Positions 38,901 to 53,900 of a stretch of DNA of 64,000 nucleotides are shown here, in pieces. Both the position numbers and the translations under genes were made by a program. This stretch comes from Gigantopelta aegis (Eukaryota > Mollusca > Gastropoda > Neomphalida > Peltospiridae), in NCBI RefSeq assembly GCF_016097555.1, contig NC_054704.1:30010023-30074022 (forward strand). The letters are read 5' to 3'. The notes below the pieces were generated by a model that was not told the DNA's origin, searched no databases, and saw only the letters and a list, made by a program, of their open reading frames with translations. Position 1 is the first letter of the stretch, and the number at the start of each line of letters is the position of its first letter.

Positions 38901-41900
38901 GTAAATCAAAATACCTTTGTGAAGTACAGCTCTGACAAGCTGTCTCGTTTCAAGTGCCAGTGTCTGCCTACGAATTCAATGAATTTCCCAGCATGCTGCA
39001 GAAGCTGATCGAGAAAGAGACTGTGTGGAACCGGTCCGCGTTTCTTCAGTGAATGTAAATGAGTCAGGTTGGTCACAGCCACACTGGCCTGGCTTTAATA
39101 AAGAAAGAAAACAAACTTTTATCAATACGAGTGCTAAAGTGAAATATTTTTCCATACAAATCAGAGTTCACACTGGAAATGGGCCCTTAATAGGATTATC
39201 AATATGATGTTTTTTAAACAAGAAATCTGTACCATATTCAAATTTAGATAGCTAAACACAATAAAATAAAGGCTCTTTTGACAATTGTATTTATTACATT
39301 TTCTTAATTAGCATTTTGGTAATTTAATAATGAAATATATTTGCGTAACATTAACAGGGAACAATATTTTAAAATCTTAAGACAGCCTGAAGTTGGTTCA
39401 GCTGATAGTGTAAGGTTATCTAAAATAAACTTTAAAATACTGGGGTTTTTTTTTTACTGCAAATCACTGAAGAACAGTTTCTTTAAAGGGACAGACTCTA
39501 GTTTCTAAACACCAAGTCTTTATGTTTCACAATTACAGCCGTTTATGATCACTGAAATCAAACATTACTTATATTTTATTCTTTACATTATCCATTTTCG
39601 TACATCCGAAGTGTTTCTGGTCATCCTGGTGTTTCTAATACCACAAAATGTATTTTTCACATTTTCGAAAACGCACATGCGTTCGAGAAATAGCGGTTAA
39701 GGAGTTGCGTTTTAGTTAATTTTTACGGGTATTTCAATGTCACAGACTCTTTTTTTACTCTATTGTATCCATATTTGTTACAGGTTTGTAAATTAATCAA
39801 ACTTAGGGTCCATTTTTACGGGTTGAAACTAGGGTCTAGATGAAAAAAATATGTTTAAATTCTAGGTTCTCTCCCTTTAATACTTGGTAAAGTGACTTTC
39901 AGAACATGATGTCTAAAGCTTTTCAATTAAACATGATATTAAAACAAGCATAGTATCCTCATATTTTATATTTACCAAATTGTTTGTAATTAACAGTGTG
40001 GATATTAAAGACATGCTGATTGCATATCAGTAATGCTTACTGTCGCTTTGCAAGAGGAATTTCAAAGGAGGAAGCCATGGTTATCAAACTTGGTAAACAA
40101 TGACTATGGCTGCTGGTTTCTGGAGGGAGTAGTTTGTAGGCCTGGAAAAAACAAGACACCCATATAATATATCAAATATTGTTTAACAAGATTAGGAATC
40201 AGTCAAATAATAAATATATTTATATGTAACACATCAAATATATTGTTTGACAATTAGGAATCAGTCAAATAATAAATATATGTACAAGTAACATATCAAA
40301 TATATTGTTTAACAAGATTAGGAATCAGTCAAATAATAAATATATGTACAAGTAACATATCAAATATATTGTTTAACAAGATTAGGAATCAGACAAATAA
40401 TAAAATATATGTAGAGCCAAAAAATCAACAATGGCACAAATCTGTGAAACTGTGTTCCGTTCCATATTATTTTAACATGCTCATATACCACAGAGGTTTC
40501 GAGCATGTCTGCCCCGGGATTCGACCTCTGAGAGGCCAGGGGCCCAACCCGGGGCAGATGAATCTGTGTAAATTCTTTTTGTGTCAAAATTAAATGAAAG
40601 GGGTATTTGTTTAACACGGCCATTGATCTTCACGACATCAAAGCAGTACTGTAACAGTAACAAAATTGATCCGTAATTTTTTTTTATCATTATCAAGAAT
40701 TAAGTATTATTATTTGTAATAAATTGTTGTCTCAAGATGACCCGAATTTTGAGAGCTGTTACCGACACCTCAGCACATTTCAACTCCTTAAAGCACTGAC
40801 CATAGTTATTACAGTCAACTGTTTTCAGCTATTACAGCTTTTTCATAATATAAAATGGCTGTTTCAGTTATTTTTTCTGTTTTCTCTGAAAAATCAATTA
40901 CAATATTTAGTGGCAAAGGGGGAAATTTAAAAACATTTTTTTTTTTTTTTAGACAGGCACTATCAAGCTTTTACCTACCAAATGCAGCAATTCACCCAAC
41001 AATATCACAGCTCTGGTAAACAGGGCTCCTTCGCTGCTTATCACAACTTCAATCAATGCCTGACAAAAAAAACAAACATAAAAAAAAACAATAAGGCTCA
41101 TCCTGTGCTTGAATTGTTATTATGAAAACATTTAACATGATAAAAAGTTTCGTATTTCTCCTGCCTCATCTATTCTAGTCTTCTTTCATGATGCATTTTA
41201 TTTAGTACTTCCATGCACCAATCTAGCTGATCCTGGTAAAACAGGCCTACCCCATGGTACCAGATAATATACATGCAAAACTTAGTCAAGTAGTTACAGA
41301 TGCATAGAAAATCCCAAACATTTGACCAAGCTGAAGCATTTCTACAACATGTGTAGAATGAACATTTGTTTATATTTATTTTCGTTCTTATATCCAATTA
41401 AGGTTCAAGCATGCTGTCCTGGGCAACCACCTCAGCTATCTGGGCTGTTTGTCTAGGACAGTAGGTCAGTGGTTAGTTAGAGAGAAGTTGGTGTAGTGGT
41501 CTTACCCATCGAGTTGTTAACTCAAGCCGGTACAGGGATGCGAACCCAGTATCTACCAGCCTTAAGTCTGGTGGCGTAACCACTACACCACTGAGGCTAG
41601 TTAACACAAATATTCACAATGCACCTTTAATAGCTGGAGCTGGACAGCAAGGAGCTGACAAAGAAAGAAAGAAAGAAATGTTTTATTTAACGATGCACTC
41701 AACACATTTTATTTACGGTTATATGGCGTCAGACATATGGTTAAGGACCACACAGATTTTGAGAGGAAACCTGCTGTCACCACTTCATGGGCTACTCTTG
41801 AGCTGACAAATAAGGAGTGCTATCACAGGGAGAAAAAAGCAAGGACATTTTAGGACTGAAAGGTTAGGGAACACATAAAATAAGGAAATAGGCACAGACA

Positions 41901-44900
41901 CATCTGTTATTATATTAACCACATCTGTGGTCAAAATGGTTACCTCTAAAATGCCAGCACTAATCCAAGCACTTAAGATCAGTGCTAAATGATTCTCAAC
42001 AAGATTTGTTCTGAAAAAAAAAAAAAAAAAAATTAAAACAAAATATAGAATAAAATACAGAAAACTATAACTACTAAACAATTCTTACAACTTAATCCCT
42101 CCATAAAACTCCCACCAAAATCCTATTGGATAGATGAACATGATATGTATTTTATTTTCAAAGTATAGAAAGAACAGTGAATTTTATGGCAATATCTTCA
42201 AACTAATCTTACACCAATGTCAGTTCATGAAATTTACGGGGGTTTTTCCACAACGTAGATTTTACATCCCAAACAGTTATAAAACAAATTCATAATTCAT
42301 AACTGAAACAGCGAAGGAAAAAGGACATTACAGTCATGTGACCGGAACTAGAGGGAGCATACAGCAGAAGAATTTCAGGCCATCCCATTGGCTGTTGGGA
42401 TGTTCAGACCAGACTACTAGCCGTAGGAGGGAGTGCACTTGTTTGAAGACAGGTGATGTTGAAAAGAAATAAATATTGCTATAGGTGTAAGAATATAAAG
42501 GAATCTGCAACTGATTTTTGTCCATACTTTTTATAAATTAATACGTTCAAGTATATATCAGGTATCCAAGTCACCTGTCCAGGAAAGTGTTAACTGATTA
42601 GTGAGAGAAGCTAATGCAGTAGTCTTACACTCCCACAACTGACCTTGGTGGTGGAGTGGTTCAGCCATCAGATATAAGGCTTGTAGGTTTTAGGTTCGCC
42701 TCCTAGTACTGGTACCCACCCAGAATGAGTCGGTGGGAAGGTGTAAGACCACTACACCGACTTCTTTCACTAAAAACTAAAAGCTAACCACTAACCATCT
42801 ATCCTGGACACAGTCCAGATAGCTGGGTGTGTGTGCCCAGGAGAGGGTGCTTAAATCTTAACCTTCTGACTACTGCAGGCGAGATATCTTGCCCGACGTC
42901 ACGCCAGTCGACATACTGTACACTGTATACAGTTTATTCCCCAATTCATATTTCCCGCCATTTTGCACACCACACTTACCAGGAAACAGTTTAGTTTACA
43001 ATAAACAGCTTTTGTTTGTTGTTTTTCAGTGGAAAATAGCTTGGAATTTTTAGTTTAAAAAGTGGTTTTCGGCAAGTATTTTCGCTTGACAACAATGGCG
43101 GCACATTGCGGTCATTTTCAGGGATCGATAACTGATTGTAATAGCTAATTTGATAATAAATTTGATCGTTTTACCAACAACAAAAATCACCAAATATTGC
43201 AATATGAATAAAAAACATTCTGGTCAGAAAACCACTGTTATTGGGAATAATGGACATGACTACTGGACAGCTGGACACACATCTTTTTTTATTCTTTGCC
43301 TAATTTAATAACCATTAACTGACCTAAAATATCATAGAAATTACAAAAACCCACGAAAATAATATTTACCGATTCATACATGAACTTTATTTTATATATT
43401 TAGAAAACATTTAAGTGAATATGTTAGTAAAAATTATAAACTTGTACCCACTCAACATGGTTTTGTCAAAAATTAATCCAGTAGTCTAAAGGTTGATTGG
43501 ATATAAGCATGAAAATAACTACAAATGAATTAATACACAATGTCACTCACCAATCTTCAACCAACTGACATAACCACTGAACCATTGAGGTCAAGTTAAT
43601 GCAAGTGTTCAGTTAGAAACAAATCATCAGTGGCAAAAAAAAACCCACCACCACCCTCTGCACCCACCAAACATTTCATCATTCATAAATTATATTAATG
43701 TTGAAAAGAATTCTCAAACAGTACTTTTTTTTTAACAATGCTTTGCTATTAAAAATAATAATCCGACACCTTTCATTTTGTAAATGATTTTGTTAGTGAA
43801 AGTAATAACCCACCTTGTTTTAGCTAAATGAGGTAACACTGCTCGACCTTCCTCCACTATAAACCCTTCGGAGAGGCGCCATGTTTCCTGCATATCACTG
43901 CGGTCTGAAACATCATACAAAGTGTACATGTATATAGTATATATGGAATAATATAATATACTTTAGTTACCGACATTCAACAACTCCATTACTGCAAAAA
44001 AACCCCACAAAAAGCATTAATTTGGGGTGTAGCCAGAGAGGAAAAAACGTGGAGGTAAACCCAGACCTGTAAAATAAATATCAGTCAGTGTTCGAGATTA
44101 ACGGTATCCCGATATCCCAGGGATACCAGAATTTAATTTTGGATACCAGACTTCAATAACCCAGTATCCCACCGGGATACCATACAAAGTTTTTTTTTTT
44201 TTTTTTAATCCTGCGTTTTTATTTTTCGCTGAAACAATGAAAGTCGTCATTTATTGGTGAAGTTAAGTAACAGTATTTTCGAGCTCGTACCCAATCTAAT
44301 GCTATGCCGTAACAGTATCTCCCCCAACTCGTACCCAGTCTAATGCTACACTTGTCTAATGGAGCAATAGCGGGGTAGCAATACACTGGAAACTGCTACG
44401 TCGCTATTGTTTTTGTTGGATGTTTCCTCCCTTAAAATGATACAGGTAAGTTTATCATTAGTAATGTCAGAAACACTTATAGATTACTGCTAAATATTAA
44501 TTTATGTCAGTATTACTCAAAAATAGATGCAGCAAATAATTTTGCCGATTCTGTTTGATTGCGAATTTCACAAATTCCGCGATTTCGATTGCGGCGTAGA
44601 AATAGATTGGGAACAGTCCGTCCCATCATTCTATAAAAAAATGTTGTTCTAAATAATGTCAGTTTGGTTTAACGTAAGAAAAAAGTAAAAGTGGTTTGGA
44701 AATAACAAAACAATACTATGTTTCTGTGTAACTTACAAATCGGTTGGATCAGAAATAAATCATTTGTAGTAAATTCCATATCATGAAAAAAGGCGTTTTC
44801 TGTTGGATGGAATATAAGTGGGATACTAAATTCTCATGTGGGTTACCAGATTTTAAAATGTTACAATCTAACTGGGATACTGCCTACAAATTGCCTTGTC

Positions 44901-47900
44901 TGCCTCATGTTGGCTACACCATTGTTAATTGCCACACATATTTGGTTGAAAAATTAACTAAAACTTGCATTGCAAATACTTTAATGTCAGTATTACAACT
45001 GATATTGTAAGTATTTATCTTACGACAGAGCACACAATACATATACACAAAATACATCAGATAGACATAACACACACACAAAATAGGTGAAAAAAAATAT
45101 TTTAAGTAGGTTAATTAAAAAACTAACATAATAATTTAATGTATCACATGGCTAGTTCTAAGAAAAGCAGAAATTAACCATTAAAAAGCAGTACCGATAG
45201 TTAAAACATTATGTTTGTTTAAAAGACTTGTACTTGATAACGTGTCTCTTAGTTATCTGTAATTATTCACCACATAACCTATTAGCGATTCATGTTAATT
45301 CAAAGTTACAAACCCGACACATGAACAGAATGACTGTTCGCATGGAATATTGAGCCCTACATGCTGCACAACTCACCAACACTAATGAGAGCAGTCGCAA
45401 AATCCGAGGTCCACTGAGGTAAGGTCAGTCTGAAGAGATCAAACAAGGTTTCCATGATGTTTTTCTGTGGACAAACAAAAGTTAAAATTGGTTTTGTTTC
45501 ATGACATCACTAGAGCACACTGATTTATTAATCATCCACCAGTGGATGTCAAACATTTAGTAATTGCGACATATAGCCTTAGAGAAGAAACCCGCTACAT
45601 TTTTCTATTAGTAGCAAGGGATATTTTATATACATCATCCCAAATACAGGATAGCACACACCACAGCTTGTGATGCACTGCCTGGAATGAGAAATAGCCG
45701 AATGGGCCTGTGGACAAACAAAGTCTACTTCATCAACATAATATATTAATACATCCAGCATTTGGTAAATACATCCAGCATTTGGTAAATACATGTACAT
45801 CCAGCATTTTGTAAATCCATCCAGCATTTTGTAACAGGGTAACCACTTCTCAGCCTCACAGAGATACAAACAGATTATTATATATCAATACATTACAATA
45901 TGAAATAAGAACAGTTACTGTCTTACGACTTTGAAAATATTTTACTGGACCCTAATTTTTTTAAATACATAATATATTTAGGACAGAACAGTTTAGGCCA
46001 TGGTCAGATTCTTTTCTCTTTTTTGTTTGTTTGTATGTACGCACCAGATTCCACACACATTATCTGCTGCCTATCCAATTCAATTGCCTTGATGACTGGT
46101 GTATTAAGGTGTTGAAGTAGGGACGGACAGGTCTGTTAGCACCTACTGATTTCAATACAACCAAATTCAACAGTCAATGAATATCATGTGCAGAAGTGGT
46201 ACAAAACATACCAAAGATAGCTTTGATCTCAGCCTTACAGTTTCGTCTGCTGAATCATCAAATATACAGTGAAGTTGAATTCGCCAAAAAGCAGATTTGG
46301 AACGTAGCTTGTTTAACTGAGATTTTAAGGAAATCTCAGTTTGACAAAACATTCTGAAAAATGCTAACAGTGTTTTTATTCTAGTTTAAAGACTGGTAGA
46401 GAGTAATTTGTTCATACTCTGATTTCTGTGTAAGGGAGGTAGAGTATTCCAATGAGGGACTGCAGACCTGACCCTTCTGGATGACACAGTCGTATTAAAC
46501 CTGGAAATATAACAGAACAATACTGGATGATGTAATTTCAGAACATTCAGAATAATCTTAACTGTCTTTACTTTATAATTCTACAAGTTTTAAAACTGAG
46601 AATATTATTTAAAACATATAAAATGTATGACTGTAAACGATCACCGAAACATATAGTTAATCAGTCATAAAAATACTGGCTTTGTGACAAAATGATGTCC
46701 AAATTACACGTTGCTTGTTAATATCAACAGTTTTTCCCTATAAATTCTACAAGTTTTAAAACTGAGAATTTTTTTAAAACATAAAATGTATGACCGTAAA
46801 TGATCACCAAAACATATAGTTAACAAGTCATAAAAATACTGGCTTTGTGACAAAACGATGTCCAAATTACTTGCTTGTTAATATCAACAGTTTTCTCCTA
46901 TAAAATTAATGCAGGTGAAAAATAAAAAGGTATGTCTATATATAGTAAATTAGATAAAAGACCCAAATGTAATAGCTAGCTTTTATTAGGATATTCAATA
47001 GTTGGATGTGTAACAGAAAAAATCAACCTCCACTGAGGGGATTTGAACCACAGACTCTCAGTATGAGAGTCCAGCACTCTACCAACTGAGTTGATAGGGA
47101 AATTCCCACAAGCTACTGCCAGTAGGAGCACTTTATACCAACACTACTACATACTATCCTATCAAGTGAAACTATGTCCCAGAGCTATGGGCCATGGGCA
47201 GTTGAACTGTTACGGGTCCTGACTGGGTTATAATTGTATTCTTGTGCTAAGAACACACCCAGTCCCTACGTCGGCTCCAAATGTAACAGAAAAAATCAAC
47301 CTCCACTGAGAGGATTTGAACCACAGACTCTCAGCACGAAAGTCCAGCGCTCTACCAACTGAGCTAATAGGGAAATTCCCACTAGCTACTGCCAGTAGGA
47401 GCACTTTATACCAAAACTACTCCAGATGTACCATCATCTGTTGCATTCTCCACAAACAAAAGTCTTTGTAAAATACACAGTTGGGCAATAAAGATAATGC
47501 TTAGGTTTTAGAAACAGGCTAATGAAAGATGGTTTCCATGTACCATAAAAAAAAAGTTAAAGTTTGTTTTGTTTAGCAACACCATTAGAGCACATTGATT
47601 TATTAATAATCAGCTATTTGGATGTCAAACATTTGGTAATTTTGACATATAGTCTTAGAGAGGAAACCTGCTATATTTTCCCCTTAGTAGCAAGGGATCG
47701 TTTGTATGCACCATCCCACAGGGAGGATAGCACATACCACAACATTTGATATGCCAGGCTGGAATCAGAAATAGCTCAATGGGCACACTGACAGGGATTG
47801 ACCCTAAACCGACCGTCATGACAGCACTTTACCACTGGGTTACGTCCCACCCCATATGCCCATGTGCTAGTACAAGTATTAAATGATTAATAATCTTTCT

Positions 47901-50900
47901 CCATAATGAACTGTTCAGTAAATATTTGACAGCCTTCCTCTCACCAGGCCATGATCGCATCATGCACACCAGCGCCATTTTTCCAGCGATAAACCTAGCC
48001 TCTTTGTCATCTCTGTATGAAAAAAAACGAAAGGACCAATTATTGACATCACTGCTCATCTTAAACTACAAAATTTACAAAGCCTGTTTTTCCTTACAAG
48101 CATATGTTTAAGCATTGTAAAATTTATGTACATGTAAGATAAAAAACCAACAACTTTGTATATTTGTCTCTGAAGTGTCTAACATATAGTATTTGCAACA
48201 TTTGGTCAAAGAAAGAAAAAAAAAAAGAAACATATTTTAACAGCAATTTCTTAAAGCACATCTCATTTAAAGTTATGATGTCACAATAGCATGAAGGAAA
48301 ATATTCCTTGCTTTTACTCTTATAAATTAACTGAATCTATTCATTTGATTAATCGAGTCCACATTACGTCCTAAAATCTGGTTAACATTTTGACATATTA
48401 TATATTACTTCATTAATTTGAGACTTATCAGGTTTAATATTTTAAGTTCTTCGACACTAATTGCTTTTAACAACAGTAAGTAGATGTTTAACTTACGCAT
48501 GATGATGGTCTGTCTCCCCACTGTACCTAAAGTGACAGTCTGTAAATGGCGCCAAGAGTTGCTGTCAGAAAACAAATAAAGTGATAAAGTTATTAGTTTT
48601 GCATATTCCTACATAAATTTGTGATGGTGGTTATGCGACAGATAAAAAAAGCTCTATATTTCTATATTATTAATTTAAGGACAGGTAATAAACATAGATT
48701 ATTGTATAAGCAGGAGTTCAGTACAAGATGTATTGATACTGTTTTATTCACCAAGCTAGAATGTGGGTATGAAACAATACCAAATACATTCCATACACTT
48801 CGAATAGCACTTCTGCAAAAATGATATTAGGGCATTGAGTGCTATCACTTCGATTGACAGCATCAGGGCTACAGAAAGTAGTTGCCTGGTCACCAAATGC
48901 GAGTAAAATGTCTTATGGATGATTTAAAAAATGCAACTACCAGTCCGAAGGTCTTTTGATTTTGTTTGACACATGTTACCAAGGGCCATTTTTGTTTTGT
49001 CAATATATCTATAGATTTCATTTGACGTGAAGACACTGTACATATTGTTAATAATATATTGTTCGGACTATTAAAAATTCTGGCAGGATAGTAATTTTAG
49101 TCTGGCGGGCTAGTTAAATATTTACCATTTCTGCACCCCTGCAGCATTCATAAATGTTATCCTCTTACAAATGACATCATGTGTCACGTATGACATCATA
49201 ATACAAAGGCTAGAGCCTGTATGGAGCTAGATTGCTTGTATATATAATTTGTGTATTTATTATTATTATAAAATCGATTGATGTAATAAAACAATTATGG
49301 TACAACGAGACCAATGTTTTGTGGAATGTGAAAAAATAAATATTCATCCTAGGTCAATATATATATCAAGGGTCCAAAAGAATAACCTACAGTGTTCAAA
49401 CAGATGGTAAATATTATAACGGTTGTGCGTATCAAGATCACAATGACACAGTAAAATAAAAACCTAAATGTCAGTAAATAAAGCTTGTTTAGTTATAAAT
49501 ATTTCATGATTGCCGAATTGTAATTATTAAAGCTTGTGGGTCCTGGACGGAGGAGCCAGCGAGAGTCGACACCTGCACCCATGACAGGCGTGTGCTACAA
49601 CAGCTCTATGACCTGAACTGACCTGACCAAATTGTAAATTTTAAAATTCAAAAATATCAAAGTGCCAAAAGTATGACATCAAGTGTTATTCCTGTGGACC
49701 ATTCATATATATTTTTTGCTTTATAAAACACCATATCAGTCTCATCATATAGGTTATTATTGGCTGTTATACATACCTCGAGGTCTGTGTTTGCCCTAAT
49801 ATAGTGCCGTGTCCTTGGGTGGTTTAGCAGGTATAACACAGTGCACACGAGTGACTCGTTCAAACGTGGGTACTGGTGAGAGTCCAGTATGTTCTGTAGC
49901 AAACAATTCAGTCCGCCACATTGTGACATTAGGCTTATGTTAGATATTGCTGAAACATAAAAAAAAATTGTTTTTACAATTAGAACAAAATTTGTGAAGA
50001 GGACTGCTTTTCTTTTTTAATTTTCATCTTCTTTTAATGTTATATATTCTAATTTATACTCTATTTCCCAAACATTTCTGCCTTCGTAGCAGTTTATTAT
50101 TCATAAATTATCAATTACTAAGCAGTTTATTATTCAAAATTATTAATTACTAATCAACAAAAATGTACATTATATTTCTTTGAGGTACTAAACCTGCTAC
50201 TTAATGCCAAACACCTTGGAAGTGTAGATTTTGGTTTCTATATTAAATCTTGTCAATCACATTTGTTGAAATATTTTTGTAATTCTAGTTCATTAGCAAA
50301 CTGACAATCTTGGATCTAGAAGGGAAGTAACTCTCTTCTTGTATTCAGTTTTACTCAGTGATGTACTCGATCAATTGTTCAAATGGTTCAAGTCAGCAAT
50401 GCTCAATTAACTTGATTAATTAGAATATCGATAATGAAAACGTAATATTATTCATTGTTGAAAACCATGCCGAGAAGAACTAACAACAATATACGTAAAC
50501 CTACCAATCTCACAAATAGTGGCGAGAGACACGCGTAGCAATCTATCTCTTTCACTGGCGCCATCTTTGCCGATTGAGATCAGTGGAAAGACAAATGAAG
50601 ATGGTAACTTATGTGGAGCAATCTGGATGATCTTTCGTATCAGTTTGACTGCATGAATTCTTTCTATCTCGTTGTCTAAACATGTGTCCAGGCATCTGCA
50701 ATACACATCAATGAATTACATCAAAAAAATATAACTAAATTTCTGTTATATTCATTACAATTTAAAGCCATTCCATCGGTCCAAATGCAGCAATGCAAGG
50801 TTGTTCATTTCTCAATGAATGTAAAAATAATGTCGTCAGGGAACATCACTTTATATTAGTACTTTGAGCATTATTGTTTAAGAATTTAAAAAAAAGTCAA

Positions 50901-53900
50901 ATTAAAATGTGAATTTTTAGTATTATTATTAGTAAGTATGTTTCAAATTTAATTATAAGTATTGTCTGTTATTGCTTAAAAAATTACGTTCATCAGGGTA
51001 TGAAGACAAAAAATCATCCACAAATTTATGTGTGAACGACTTTGCCAATTCAGTTTGGCAGGAATTATGCGTTTCAGCCTAAACCCTGTTTACTATAGAT
51101 CTACATGTACATGTACTTTCCCAGGTAAAACAGTATATAATCATGGCTTTTAATGGTAGTTATAAAGCTTGGAATATGATGTTTCCAAATGGGTTTATTT
51201 ATAAGGCTCGATCCTACAAACTGTCAAACCGTAGACAAACATTATACAACTGAACTATATTTTGTTGGTTATCATTTTTCAAAATTCTATTTCAGAGCCT
51301 TCACAGTTCTTAGAATTTTAAAATTTATGGGATTATTGGTACCCATTAGAAAGTTCTGTTTTTCAGTAATAATGGATTATGTTACATAAAAATGTGTAAC
51401 AGATTTATCATTCAGTGATTTTTACCGACACACTATAAACATGATACCAGAAACATTCATTTTTGTGAAATCAGGCCTGCCTTCACTGATTAAAATAATA
51501 ACTAAAACACTGATCATTAATAAACTTTATGTTGAACTATACAAATGTATACACCAACAGGCATCAAAATTAGTTGACAACCGTTCTGGTTGCCATATGT
51601 CAAGAAAGTTGAGAACGCTACTTTGTTCTGCACAAAATGTTATTAACTACATAATTCACCTATAGTCTGTCTCACAGGGAACGCCTTTTTTATACTATGG
51701 AATTTACTACACATTATTTGTGTCTGAGCAGACTGATTTGTACACTGCATATAAAAATTGTATATTTTTGTTATTTCCAAAGCACTTTCTTATTACGTTA
51801 AATCAAACTGAAATTATTGACAAAAAACATGATGGGACGGACTATAGAGTTTGATTAGGTGTGTGTTATTTAGATACACATGTATGTACAGTATCAGTAC
51901 AGTGAGAACAGTGACATGAATGACTAACAAAGTATCAGTGAGAATAGTGAAGGGCTTTTATATCAATACATGTAACAATGGAAATACAAATTTATGTTGT
52001 AACCTATATACGTTACCAGAATTTCTAAACTATCTTAGCACTACCAGGGCTTCTAGAATTTTTACAAAACCCACTTGCCATGGGATCAGCTAGTGATTTA
52101 AAATATTTACTAGCCACAATAAAAAATTCACTAGCCCTACTTTACGTAATACAATTTTACTAATAGTAATAATCAGATATGTTGCCTAAAGAGGGAGATA
52201 GAGATTAAAAACACTAAAATTGGGGGCTGGGGTCGCAGGCAGAATATTCATATTTACAAAATAGACTGAAATACAGCATTTGATAACTCTTTTTTTCACT
52301 AGCCGTTGGGCATGGCAATTGTAGTTATTTACTAGCCGAACATTGAATATTACTAGCCATGGGAGTGGAGCTACCATAATCTAGAAGTCCTGGGCTACGA
52401 AATCGTAAAACCATCCTAGGTTGTGATGTCACTATAACACAAGCTAAAGTCGTCATAGCTTACAATGGTTTTACAATCTGTATTTTGTGGGAACCTGTAT
52501 ATATATATATATATAGGTTAAATCAGACACATTGCTTATTTTGATAACTGCACTAACATAATTGTTAACCTAGCTAAAGAGTCCCTTTGTGAAGGTTGTT
52601 TTACCTGGCCACAAAGTAGTCCAATCGTAGGAATAGCAGCGTATCGAGAGTGTCATCAAACAGCAGCAGGTGACGCAGAACCCGGAGTGTCGCTGCTCGT
52701 ACTTCTTTTGCTTCATCGAGCAACCCGACGCGCAAACTGAGAAAAACATACAAACACAATGTGACTGTGACTACTTAATCCAACAACAGCAGTGTCATTT
52801 ATCTTAATATAATGCAATTTCTGTTATATTCATTAAAATTTAAAGCCATTCCATTCATCCATCTGTAGCAATGCGAGATTGTTCATTTCTGAATGAACAT
52901 TTAAACATTTTACATTGCATTGTTGAGCATTATTGTTCAAGAACCAAATTTTTTTTTAAAATAGAATATCTTGTTTATGTTTTCAGTAACAAGTATCTTT
53001 TCAATTTTGTTTTCATGTAAATACATATAGGAGATTTGCATTTAAAAATAGAAATAAACCATACACAAAAGTGTACATGTTCTAGAACTGACATACATGT
53101 AATTAAATGGAGGATTGGGGGAGGGGGGGGGGGGCGGACAAATCGCCAAGGCATCATAATTATTAAACTATTTTGTCTGGTGCTGCTGATAGTCCTTTTG
53201 GTTTGACATGACATAATTGCTAACGCTCGCATGTGCTAGTGCAAAACTATTTTTGTAAGGTGGAGGAAATGGCTCACCTTGTTACGTGAATTTGACACTG
53301 AATTTGACTCTTAGCAATTGCTCTGTTATATAATTCCAAGACAGGAATTTATTTCTCACCATCTATTTCACCATCTATTTTCAAACTATATATATATATA
53401 TATACACACACACATACACACACACACATACTGGTAAATTAAATTAGTTTGTCTGTGGTGAGTACAGAGAACAGTTGCCTCCTCTCATCTGATCAGTACT
53501 GAAACTGTCCCAGTCAAAATCAGCAATTGTGATATTATTAATATATATATATATATATATATATATAATACACTTACTTAGGAAACATATTTTTGGTGTG
53601 AACATTTATTTACTATTTTGGATGAGCAAGTGAAAACATATTGTGCGCAACTAAGAAAGCAAAACCTATTTGGGCATGTGTGTTTTAAAATAATTGCTCA
53701 ACCCCTTTGTTTATGGGTTTGATAATCATGTGATTAATTTGCATGTAGCAATGAGTTTTTTTTTCTTTAACATACATGTAATATAGAGACTTACCAAGAA
53801 AGAATCTCTTTCGTTGTGAATCCAAATGTCAGTGCATTGGAAGACTTCTTCACATAATGAATGAGTCTTACAAAACAGTTTAAATATCCCAGTTTTTTAG

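Noticed and set aside
44783-45010. A 75-codon plus-strand frame
   Set aside because: It begins inside a mariner-like MITE and runs into unassigned AT-rich DNA.
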